The notes below the pieces were generated by a model. That model made no database searches and had not been told where the DNA came from. It saw only the letters and a list, made by a program, of their open reading frames with translations. The position numbers and the translations under genes were made by a program. From assembly GCA_038200385.1 (NCBI GenBank), contig JBBPYA010000360.1:1-8345 (forward strand): a DNA stretch of 8,345 nucleotides, given 5' to 3'. Positions 1 to 5,461 of the stretch are shown here, piece by piece. The DNA comes from JBBPYA01 sp038200385 (GTDB taxonomy: Bacteria; Actinomycetota; Actinomycetes; Mycobacteriales; Geodermatophilaceae). Position 1 is the first letter of the stretch, and every line of letters begins with the position of its first letter.

Positions 1-1201
1 CGAACGTCGCGGCCAGCCGCTGCCACTGCGGCACCGGGAACCGCGCCATCCCGGATCGGGTTACCGACCGGAAGCGGTCGGCCTCACCGGCCGGGCGCCG
101 CTCGGCCGCGCTCACCACGGCCGCGACCACCCGTTCATAGGCCGCCGGCGGAAGTTCCAGCAGAGCGTTGAGCAGACCCTCGCTCAGCTCCGGACCCGAA
201 CCGGCCCGCTGCACCACGCCGGCCACCCAGTGCCAGGCGGCGGCGCTGCGCAGCCCCGGCGAGCATGCAGCCCACCGGGTGACCTCCTCGCGCAGCAGGA
301 CGTCCCATCGCTGCGCCGGCTCGGCCGCAAGGACCTCGAAGAGTTCGGCCCCGGTCTCCGCGGGCAGCCGATCCAGGATCTCCCTGGCCTGCTGCCGCAC
401 CGGACCCGGCACCGCGGTCGCCGCCAGTGCCTGCACCGCGGCCAGCCGGGCGTGCGCCGCGAACGCCTGGCGTTCGTAGGCCAGCGCCAGGTTGGCCTTG
501 GCCATCGCGTGCTCAGGCGGCCGCAGGCTCAGCGGGTGCAGGGCGACCGCTGCACGGAAAGCCTCCACCGCCTCGCTCGCGCGTCCCGCGGCCAGGTGCG
601 CCAGGCCCAGTGCGTTGGCCCCGGCCCCCGCACCGGGGGCGTCGCCGCCGTCCCGGGCCCGGTCCACCGCCGTGCCGAGCACTGCGACCGCCTCGTCCAG
701 GCGGCCGGCGGTCAGCAGCAACGTCCCGCGCTCCCGGCCCACCGCCGCCTCCTGAACCGGCAGGTTGGCGGCGGCGAACAGCTCACCGGCACGGGCCAGG
801 GCGGGTTCGGCGCCGTCCGGATCCCCGAGCAGGCGCCGGGTCAGCCCCGCGTTGTAGGACGCGGCCGCCTCCTCCAGCGGTTGGTCGAGCCGGGCGAAGT
901 CCGCGGCGGCGGCGGCGAAGGACTGCGCGGCGCCCTGCAGGTCACCGGTCTCGCGCAGCGCGACCCCGCGCATGTTCCCTGTCTTGGCCAGCTCCAGGGA
1001 CAGCCCGATCGCGCGGAAGGCCGCCTCGGCTCCCGTGAGAGCGTCCAGGGCGGCACCGGCGCGTCCGACCCGGAGCAGGGCCACCCCGAGATGGAACTGC
1101 GTGACGGCGTGTTGGACCGGGTAGTGCTCCTGCGGGTAGCGCAGCAGCCGCTCGGTCAGCTCCCCGAGATCGGGATCGACGGCGTGCCGGCTGGGCTGCA
1201 C
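1..1201 (-). CDS. TPR-repeat protein, N-terminal 400 codons (C-terminus off the left edge)
   Basis: The minus frame is open from a GTG at 1201 to base 1 with no stop, giving at least 400 residues. The product is Ala/Leu-rich and built of repeated helix pairs with TPR-like spacing of small and aromatic residues. Examples are FHLGVALLRVGRAGAALDAL near residues 37-56, SYNAGLTRRLLGDPDGA, NALGLAHLAAGRASEAVEAF and ANLALAYERQAFAAHARLAA. About residue 290 onward is helical without clear repeats. I chose GTG 1201 because the frame upstream offers no other start before it runs into the divergent protease gene; AGGGGA four bases upstream is a weak, close Shine-Dalgarno. There is no signal peptide, so it is probably cytoplasmic. 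TPR proteins occur in actinobacterial and other uptake-hydrogenase operons. The adjacent hydrogenase protease and NifU-like gene make a hydrogenase assembly or scaffold role plausible, but nothing in the sequence proves the partner. Confidence 0.8.
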   Translation of the reverse strand, partial: MQPSRHAVDPDLGELTERLLRYPQEHYPVQHAVTQFHLGVALLRVGRAGAALDALTGAEAAFRAIGLSLELAKTGNMRGVALRETGDLQGAAQSFAAAAADFARLDQPLEEAAASYNAGLTRRLLGDPDGAEPALARAGELFAAANLPVQEAAVGRERGTLLLTAGRLDEAVAVLGTAVDRARDGGDAPGAGAGANALGLAHLAAGRASEAVEAFRAAVALHPLSLRPPEHAMAKANLALAYERQAFAAHARLAAVQALAATAVPGPVRQQAREILDRLPAETGAELFEVLAAEPAQRWDVLLREEVTRWAACSPGLRSAAAWHWVAGVVQRAGSGPELSEGLLNALLELPPAAYERVVAAVVSAAERRPAGEADRFRSVTRSGMARFPVPQWQRLAATF

Positions 1202-1209
1202 GATTCCCC

Positions 1210-1215
1210 TACCCT
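1210..1215 (+). promoter_or_regulatory. Candidate -10 box of a leaderless promoter for the hydrogenase protease
   Basis: TACCCT matches the actinobacterial -10 pattern TANNNT and lies exactly six bases before the GTG at 1222. Transcription would therefore begin at the start codon. No Shine-Dalgarno sequence precedes that GTG. No convincing -35 is visible. The same 6-base arrangement occurs before the gene at 4700. It sits inside the 20-base gap shared with the divergent TPR gene. Confidence 0.45.
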
Positions 1216-1221
1216 TCGGCT

Positions 1222-1704
1222 GTGTCGGTCCTGGTGGCGTGCTTCGGAAATGCCTTGCGTGGCGACGACGGTCTCGGCTACGCCGTGGCACAACGGCTGC
1301 AGGACGAGCCGCTGCCGGCGGGCGCGACCGTCATGGAGGTCGGCATCGGCGGCATCCACCTCGTGCAGGAACTGATGGCCGGGGTGGACGTGTTGATCGT
1401 GGTCGACGCCGTCGACCTCGGCCGGCCGCCAGGCACCGTGATCACCCAGATTCCCGACGTGGCCGACGTGAGCCTGCTGCCCATCGGGCAGCGCCGCGAC
1501 GAGCTGGCGGACATGCACTATGCGACGCCGGAGCGGGCGCTGATGCTGGCGCGGGGCCTCGGCGTACTGCCGGCGACCACTCTGGTCGTCGGCGTTCAGA
1601 CCACGGACACCGAGCGGGTGAGCCGACAACTGTCGGCCTCGACTGCCGCGGCCGTCGGCCCCGTGGTGGACGAGGTCCGCCGCCTGGTTGCGGAACTGCT
1701 CTAA
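1222..1704 (+). CDS. [NiFe]-hydrogenase maturation protease (HyaD/HybD/HupD family)
   Basis: The gene encodes a 160-residue protein, the usual size for the family. These endopeptidases remove the C-terminal extension of the hydrogenase large subunit after nickel is inserted. The N-terminus shows the signature GNALRGDDGLG (residues 9-19). The three nickel-sensing ligands of E. coli HybD (Glu16, Asp62, His93) line up with Asp16, Asp62 in VVDAVD, and His99 in DMHYATPERAL. Asp for Glu at the first ligand is common in the family. GTG 1222 is favoured because the product begins directly with the family's first beta strand (SVLVACFGN) and a -10 box lies six bases upstream. The gene converges on the NifU-like gene (37 bases apart) and diverges from the TPR gene. 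No hydrogenase structural subunit is visible here; I expect one outside the window. Confidence 0.92.
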   Translation: MSVLVACFGNALRGDDGLGYAVAQRLQDEPLPAGATVMEVGIGGIHLVQELMAGVDVLIVVDAVDLGRPPGTVITQIPDVADVSLLPIGQRRDELADMHYATPERALMLARGLGVLPATTLVVGVQTTDTERVSRQLSASTAAAVGPVVDEVRRLVAELL

Positions 1705-1741
1705 GTCCGACACCCGGTCCACCATCGAGGTCACAGCCGGC

Positions 1742-2284
1742 TCAGGTGGGCCGGGGTTGGATCTGCAGCAGCACCGGACCGGGCGGGGGGTGCGAGTCCG
1801 GGGCCGCGTCCGGTTCGACGTCGATAGCCACGAAGCCGGGCAGCCCGTCGCGCAGCGCCTCCTCGACTCCTGCGCGCAGGGTCACCGCCGCCGACGTACA
1901 CCCCGAGCAGGCGCCGGCCATCCGGACCCGGACGACACCGTCCTGCACGCCGAGGACCTCGACGTCGCCGCCGTGGTCGCTGAGATAGGGCCGCATCGGT
2001 TCCAGCGCGCGCAGCGCCGCATCGATGTCGTTCACCCCGACGCCGTACGCCGAGAACAGCCACTCCACCGCCGGATCGTCCGCGCGCAGCCGCTCGGTGT
2101 CCGCCCCGATCGTCACCGCCAGCCGGGTGATGGCCAGCCGGTGCAGGGCGTCGATCCCATCAAGCAGTTCAAAAACCTGGTCCCGTACCGCAGGTTCACA
2201 CTGCTCGAGGTCGATGAGCAGCTGTTCGAGATGGTCCAGCAACGGGCCGAGGTGCCCCGAGGGGGTGTCGGGTCCGTCGGTCAC
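1742..2284 (-). CDS. NifU C-terminal-domain protein (Fe-S scaffold) with helical N-terminal extension
   Basis: This is a 180-residue protein. Residues about 88-160 form a NifU-type domain: the lead-in RPYLSDHGGDVEVLGV and the cluster-binding GACSGC with Cys126 and Cys129. Such domains assemble or carry an Fe-S cluster for transfer to client proteins. Residues 1-85 are a mostly helical domain not found in plain Nfu proteins. It contains LDHLEQLLIDLEQCEPAVRDQVFELLDGIDALHRLA, written here only in part: key positions are Cys29 and His48. The C-terminal 20 residues are Pro-rich. The start is a GTG whose first two bases of overlap with the upstream TGA form GTGA, so translation is probably coupled to the DUF1059 gene. 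NifU-like proteins of this size occur in uptake-hydrogenase loci, fitting the neighbouring protease. It is the last gene of a four-gene minus-strand operon. Confidence 0.88.
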   Translation of the reverse strand: MTDGPDTPSGHLGPLLDHLEQLLIDLEQCEPAVRDQVFELLDGIDALHRLAITRLAVTIGADTERLRADDPAVEWLFSAYGVGVNDIDAALRALEPMRPYLSDHGGDVEVLGVQDGVVRVRMAGACSGCTSAAVTLRAGVEEALRDGLPGFVAIDVEPDAAPDSHPPPGPVLLQIQPRPT

Positions 2285-2469
2285 CCGCCGGCGCCACCGG
2301 TCGAGCGCACCTTGGTCCGGGCGTAGTCGATCAGCGTGTCGTTCAGCTCGACCCCATGCTTGGCCCGCGCGTGCTCGGCCACCGCAGCGACCAGGGCCTC
2401 CTCGGTGTCGGCGCGGGCGGTGTTGCTGCAGGCAACCCCGACATCGGCACAGCGGAACTCCAGTGCCAT
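2281..2469 (-). CDS. Small DUF1059-type protein with a C2H2 pattern
   Basis: This is a 62-residue protein. It begins LEFRCADVGVAC, then ADTEEALVAAVAEHARAKHG, which is the arrangement of the DUF1059 family: two Cys near the N-terminus (Cys7, Cys14) and two His in an alpha-helix (His33, His38). This suggests a small metal-binding fold, probably zinc, although no function is established for the family. The ATG at 2469 is preceded by a strong Shine-Dalgarno (GAGGAGG, five bases upstream). Its stop overlaps the start of the NifU-like gene (GTGA). It lies 25 bases after the upstream small membrane protein gene. The family assignment is from the motif only. Confidence 0.82.
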   Translation of the reverse strand: MALEFRCADVGVACSNTARADTEEALVAAVAEHARAKHGVELNDTLIDYARTKVRSTGGAGG

Positions 2470-2494
2470 CCGGTCCTCCTCTGCGTCGAACGGT

Positions 2495-2761
2495 TCAGGA
2501 TGCGTGCGCGGGCCGAAGCGAGACCAGGTCTGCTCCCAGGTCCTCCAGAGCGCCGGCTACCGCAGTCAGGTCGGCGTTGATGCTCTCCACGATCGGCTGG
2601 ATCGGAGCTACCCGGTAGGCGATGGCCTGGACGCCGAAGCTGACCTTGCCCAACGTGTCGATCAGCCGCCGCAAGATCACGACCACCCAGATGAGGTAGA
2701 AGGCCAGCGCCGCCACGAGTACGGCGACGACGACCAGCGCGACGATGGCGGCGAGGGACAC
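2495..2761 (-). CDS. Small single-pass membrane protein, 88 aa
   Basis: The N-terminus is one long hydrophobic segment (residues about 2-30, LAAIVALVVVAVLVAALAFY and onward), followed by RR and an amphipathic region (33-80) that may pair as a helix at the membrane surface. There is no signal-peptidase site or lipobox. The topology is probably N-out with a cytoplasmic tail, by the positive-inside rule. The GTG start at 2761 has AGGAGAG three bases upstream. I do not recognise a named family. Its tail (FGVQAIAYRVAPIQPIVES) resembles the tail of the preceding gene's product (VHGVGIATNLGPVPALIAT) in spacing and chemistry, so the two look like distant paralogs. It lies second in an operon with DUF1059 and NifU-like genes. 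Confidence 0.78.
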   Translation of the reverse strand: MSLAAIVALVVVAVLVAALAFYLIWVVVILRRLIDTLGKVSFGVQAIAYRVAPIQPIVESINADLTAVAGALEDLGADLVSLRPAHAS

Positions 2762-2788
2762 GGGCTCTCCTGACTCGGACGGGGTTGC

Positions 2789-3037
2789 TCAGACCAGGCG
2801 CCGCAGCGCGGTGACGTAGGCGACTGCGTTGTTCCGAACTCCCGTGACGGACTCCCGGGTGGCAATCAGGGCCGGGACCGGGCCGAGATTGGTGGCGATC
2901 CCCACGCCGTGCACCAGGATGTCGTCGGCGTAGCGGGCGGACTCCAGTGCGGGACGGATTACCCTCGACGCGAGGAGTACGACTACCGGCGCGACGACGA
3001 GCAACCCGACGGCGCTCATGATCCACAGGATCACCAT
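2789..3037 (-). CDS. Small single-pass membrane protein, 82 aa, first gene of the minus operon
   Basis: Residues about 1-24 (MVILWIMSAVGLLVVAPVVV and onward) form one transmembrane segment. It is followed by an amphipathic tail with HGVGIATNLGPVPALIATRE and ending in TALRRLV. The start was moved from an in-frame GTG at 3043 to the ATG at 3037 because the GGAGG at 3045-3049 is seven bases from the ATG but only one base from the GTG. No named family is recognised. It shows similarity in layout to the product of the next gene (88 aa). The two may form a hetero-oligomeric membrane anchor or docking site for the soluble metal-handling proteins, but that is inference. It faces the CooC-type gene across a 113-base divergent promoter region. 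Confidence 0.76.
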   Translation of the reverse strand: MVILWIMSAVGLLVVAPVVVLLASRVIRPALESARYADDILVHGVGIATNLGPVPALIATRESVTGVRNNAVAYVTALRRLV

Positions 3038-3044
3038 CGCCACA

Positions 3045-3049
3045 CCTCC
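3045..3049 (-). promoter_or_regulatory. Ribosome binding site that decides the start of the 82-aa membrane protein
   Basis: GGAGG read on the minus strand. Spacing to ATG 3037 is seven bases, which is ideal. Spacing to the alternative GTG 3043 is one base, which is too short. Confidence 0.7.
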
Positions 3050-3086
3050 AATGCCTCGCCCGTCGTCGGGTCATGATCGTTGCTGT

Positions 3087-3101
3087 CCGCCAGTGTGGCG
3101 G
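3087..3101. promoter_or_regulatory. Perfect palindrome in the divergent promoter region, candidate operator
   Basis: CCGCCA-GTG-TGGCGG is a perfect 6+3+6 inverted repeat. It lies five bases left of the AT-rich TATA core that could serve both promoters. A bound regulator here would overlap the -35 side of the plus-strand promoter and the transcription start side of the minus-strand promoter. TTGC at 3080-3083 and GCAA at 3101-3104 flank it as an imperfect outer repeat. No regulator gene is in the window. Confidence 0.4.
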
Positions 3102-3103
3102 CA

Positions 3104-3113
3104 ACTATATGCT
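3104..3113. promoter_or_regulatory. Shared TATA core of two divergent promoters
   Basis: This is the only AT-rich patch in the 113-base intergenic region. On the minus strand it reads TATAGT (3109 to 3104), a near-consensus -10 for the small membrane protein operon. On the plus strand TATATG (3106-3111) or TATGCT (3108-3113) could be the -10 for the CooC-type gene. No good -35 is visible for either, so the exact starts are uncertain. Confidence 0.45.
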
Positions 3114-3150
3114 CTGCGCGACTACCGCAGGGCCGAAAGGAGAAACCCGG

Positions 3151-3921
3151 ATGCAGTCGATGCGGCTCGGAATCGTGGGCAAGGGCGGCGTCGGCAAGAC
3201 GACCGTCGCGGGGCTCGTCGCGCGGGCGTACGTCGAGCAGGGCCGCAGCGTCGTCGCCATCGACACCGACTCCAACCCCAACCTCGGGTTGTCGCTGGGG
3301 CTGTCGTTGGCCGAGACCGAGGCCATCCCGGTGCTGCCCCGCTCGCTCATCGTGGGCTCGGGCGGGTCCACGACCGCGGCCGAACTCATCTCCGAGTTCG
3401 GCCGGGTGACCCCGGCCGGGCCGACGCTGCTCTCGGCCATCAAGGTGGCCCAGGCCGGCGCCGGATGCACCTGCGGCGGACACGCCACGGTTCGCGGAAT
3501 CCTGGCTGATGCCCTGGCCGACGTCGACGTGGTCCTGGTGGACATGGAGGCCGGTCTGGAGCACCTGAGCCGCTCAGGGGGAACCCTGGCCTACGCCGAC
3601 GCGCTGCTGGTCGTGTGCGAGCCGACCCGCAAGTCGGCGCTGACCGCGACCCGCACCGCGGCACTGGCCGCCGAACTCGGGATCCCGGCCACTCTCGCGG
3701 TCGGCAACAAGGCGAAGTCCAGCGACGACGCGGACTTCTTTGCCGCGGCCCTGAACCGCGACGGGCTGCGGTTGGCTGCCGTCGTGCCCTACGACCAGGA
3801 CATCGCGCAGGCCGACCGGGCCGGCACGCTGGCCGCCGTGACGATCCCGCCGGCACTCGCGCAGGCCGTCGACGAGATCCTCGCCGCGGTGTCGGACACT
3901 GTCGGTGCGGTCGCCAGGTAG
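3151..3921 (+). CDS. CooC-type nickel-handling ATPase with intact CxC motif
   Basis: This is a 256-residue protein of the SIMIBI (MinD/ParA/NifH-like) class. It has a deviant Walker A GKGGVGKTT (residues 10-18, signature Lys11 and Lys16), switch I DTDSNPNLGLSLG (38-50) and switch II VDMEAGLEHL (130-139). The latter is the typical CooC sequence. Cys106 and Cys108 in GAGCTCGGH match the CxC pair through which CooC dimers bind nickel or zinc at their interface. CooC of Rhodospirillum rubrum is needed to put nickel into carbon monoxide dehydrogenase. ATG 3151 was chosen because AAAGGAGA ends seven bases before it; a second ATG at 3160 is too far. The client is unknown. With hydrogenase genes adjacent and no CODH in view, it could serve either enzyme. 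It is the best reference here for the two ATPases downstream. Confidence 0.88.
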   Translation: MQSMRLGIVGKGGVGKTTVAGLVARAYVEQGRSVVAIDTDSNPNLGLSLGLSLAETEAIPVLPRSLIVGSGGSTTAAELISEFGRVTPAGPTLLSAIKVAQAGAGCTCGGHATVRGILADALADVDVVLVDMEAGLEHLSRSGGTLAYADALLVVCEPTRKSALTATRTAALAAELGIPATLAVGNKAKSSDDADFFAAALNRDGLRLAAVVPYDQDIAQADRAGTLAAVTIPPALAQAVDEILAAVSDTVGAVAR

Positions 3922-3958
3922 CTGCACGACGCACCTACCGAGCCCGCTAGATGCATGC

Positions 3959-3964
3959 GACACT
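3959..3964 (+). promoter_or_regulatory. Weak candidate -10 box before the polytopic membrane protein
   Basis: GACACT departs from TANNNT at the first position but lies exactly six bases before ATG 3971, which has no Shine-Dalgarno. This is the same leaderless spacing as at 1210 and 4688. The support is weak because of the mismatch. Confidence 0.22.
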
Positions 3965-3970
3965 GACTGG

Positions 3971-4507
3971 ATGACGACACTGGAGAACAGGACTGCGACC
4001 GGTGGCGAGCCACGTCGCGACCAGGCCGTGGATTCTGCACGGGACCACACCCTGCGCGGCGCCATCCTCGTGGTCGGCGCGATCGCAATGTGTGCAGTGC
4101 TGCCACCACTCGGAGGCCTGCTGGCGATCTGGTACATCGGTCCGACCATCGGGTTGGTGTTCATCCTCAGCGGCCTCGTCGCTGGGCGCGCCAACTCGCT
4201 GCTGGCCACCGGCCTGGTGACGTTCGCCTGGGGTCTGGGCATCGTGCTCGGGGTCGACCGGCCGTTCCTCACCGTCGCGCTGGGCATCGGCGCCGTCGTG
4301 GCCGCCGTCCTGGGTGATCGGGGCATGGACATCAGCCGGGTCGCGGTGGCCGCACCGGTCGTCTACGTCGGCGTGGGCATCTGGCTGCACGGGCAGCTGG
4401 ACGACAACCTGACGTACTTCTTCGCCGGGCTCGCGATCCTGCGCGGCGTCTGGGAGTTCGTGCTCGCCCGGCGCAGCAGCGACGTGCGGGCCTCCCAGCC
4501 TGCCTGA
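3971..4507 (+). CDS. Polytopic membrane protein of unknown function, 178 aa
   Basis: Residues 1-28 are polar (MTTLENRTATGGEPRRDQAV and onward). The rest consists of five or six hydrophobic segments, at about 29-46, 48-71, 75-95, 98-114, 122-140 and 146-166, with an Arg/Ser-rich C-terminus (LARRSSDVRASQPA) that is probably cytoplasmic. I see no catalytic or metal-binding motif. The single His140 and few acidic residues in the membrane argue against a metal transporter, but do not exclude one. The compact repeated-helix layout recalls small HdeD/DUF308-like proteins, only weakly. ATG 3971 is the first start in the conserved-looking frame; the region 3905-3970 contains no better one. It lies 49 bases after the CooC-type gene and is followed by a hairpin terminator, so the two may be co-transcribed. 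Confidence 0.68.
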   Translation: MTTLENRTATGGEPRRDQAVDSARDHTLRGAILVVGAIAMCAVLPPLGGLLAIWYIGPTIGLVFILSGLVAGRANSLLATGLVTFAWGLGIVLGVDRPFLTVALGIGAVVAAVLGDRGMDISRVAVAAPVVYVGVGIWLHGQLDDNLTYFFAGLAILRGVWEFVLARRSSDVRASQPA

Positions 4508-4562
4508 GTTCGTCCGTCTACCGGATCCACCCGTCCTGCCGGTGGCAGGACCGACCGTCACC

Positions 4563-4598
4563 CTCGACGGCCCGTAGGGACTCCTGCGGGCCGTCGAG
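4563..4598 (+). terminator. Strong GC-rich hairpin terminator
   Basis: The arms CTCGACGGCCCG (4563-4574) and CGGGCCGTCGAG (4587-4598) are a perfect 12-bp inverted repeat. The 12 bases between extend it by a U-G wobble and three further pairs (TAGG/CCTG), closing on a GACT tetraloop. No T-tract follows, as in many actinobacterial I-type terminators. It lies 55 bases after the membrane protein stop and about 90 bases before the next promoter, so it separates two transcription units. The rest of 4508-4687 holds nothing I can identify. Confidence 0.75.
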
Positions 4599-4687
4599 TG
4601 CGTCGGCGTCGGCTCCCGCCGAGGCGGGCCACAACGGACCGGGCCGAGCTGTTGCTGCTCGCGGGTCGCACGGCCGTCGGGCCGGGT

Positions 4688-4693
4688 TAGGGT
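4688..4693 (+). promoter_or_regulatory. Candidate -10 box of a leaderless promoter for the paired ATPase operon
   Basis: TAGGGT fits TANNNT and lies exactly six bases before ATG 4700. This makes 4700 both transcription and translation start. It also argues against the in-frame GTG at 4694, which would be upstream of the transcript start. No Shine-Dalgarno is present. Confidence 0.5.
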
Positions 4694-4699
4694 GTGCGC

Positions 4700-5461
4700 A
4701 TGCGGGTGGCCTTCGTCGGCAAGGGGGGCGCCGGCAAGTCGTCGATCGCCGGTGTCTTCGCCCGCCTGGTGGCCCGTAACGGTGGGTCGGTGGTCGCGCT
4801 GGACAGCGATCCGATGCCCGGGTTGGCCTACTCCCTCGGCGTTCCCAGTACCGACGCCGGTCTCCCCGACGAGGCGGTCGAGGAGTACGAGGACAGTGAG
4901 GGGCGGCGACGGTACCGGCTGCCGGCCGGGATGGATGCCGCCAGCACCGTCGAGCGGTACGCGACGGTGAGCCCGGACGGTGTGCGCCTGCTGCAGCTGG
5001 GCAAGGCTCGGGGGGCCAAGGGTGAGAACTGGCGGTCCCACCAGGCCTACCAGCTGCTCGTCGACGGCCTGTCCGACGGCGACTGGAGCGTGGTGGGTGA
5101 CCTACCCGGCGGGACCCGGCAGCCCTTCTTCGGGTGGGGACGCTTCGCCCAGACCGTGTTCGTGGTGGCCGAACCGACGCCGGCCTCCATGCTCTCGGCC
5201 CGCCGGCTGGCCCGGCTGGCCGAGCACTCGACGGCCCCCCGGGTCGTGGCCATCGCGAGCAAGACCCGGGCGCCGTCCGACGCCGCCCTGATCGAGGAGC
5301 GCACCGGTCTGCACGTGGTCGCCGCCGTACCGTACGACGACGCCCAACAGGAGGCCGACCGCCGCGGCCTGGCACTGCTCGACCTCGACTCGGATACGCC
5401 ACTGGTCTGCGCGGTGTCCGCTCTTGTCTCGTCCCTGACCGTAGAGGAGCCCGTGCGATGA
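4700..5461 (+). CDS. CooC/MinD-like ATPase lacking the CxC metal-binding pair
   Basis: This is a 253-residue SIMIBI ATPase. It has a deviant Walker A GKGGAGKSS (residues 7-15, Lys8 and Lys13), a switch I region ALDSDPMPGLAYSLG (33-47) and switch II VVGDLPGGTRQPF (131-143). It shares the CooC fold and length but has no Cys pair where CooC has CxC. The corresponding stretch (LLQLGKARGAKGENW, 97-111) is basic and cysteine-free, and the only cysteine is Cys237. Switch II is also unlike the DMEAGLEH of true CooC. It probably binds and hydrolyses ATP but cannot carry metal by the CooC mechanism. The stop overlaps the next gene's start (ATGA), and that gene's GAGGAG ribosome site lies inside this one, so the two products are likely made in step. 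A partner role to the Sec-type ATPase is an inference. Confidence 0.84.
   Translation: MRVAFVGKGGAGKSSIAGVFARLVARNGGSVVALDSDPMPGLAYSLGVPSTDAGLPDEAVEEYEDSEGRRRYRLPAGMDAASTVERYATVSPDGVRLLQLGKARGAKGENWRSHQAYQLLVDGLSDGDWSVVGDLPGGTRQPFFGWGRFAQTVFVVAEPTPASMLSARRLARLAEHSTAPRVVAIASKTRAPSDAALIEERTGLHVVAAVPYDDAQQEADRRGLALLDLDSDTPLVCAVSALVSSLTVEEPVR

Noticed and set aside
230..1375. Long plus-strand frame (381 codons) over the left end
   Set aside because: It is antisense to the TPR gene, is rich in Arg/Gly/Gln with no domain pattern, and would run into the protease gene. The minus frame has repeated helix motifs and better third-position composition.
1737..1758. CCGGC/GCCGG repeat between the convergent protease and NifU-like genes as a terminator
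   Set aside because: The stem is only five pairs with an eight-base loop, expected by chance at this GC content, and it lies mostly inside the NifU-like coding region.
3073..3150. Upstream extension of the first CooC-type ATPase to ATG 3073
   Set aside because: The extension would cover the palindrome and the promoter core, and its residues do not look conserved. ATG 3151 has an AAAGGAGA ribosome site at the right distance.
4694..4699. GTG at 4694 as start of the second ATPase
   Set aside because: It has no Shine-Dalgarno, it would lie before the transcript start predicted from TAGGGT, and it adds only two residues before the beta strand.
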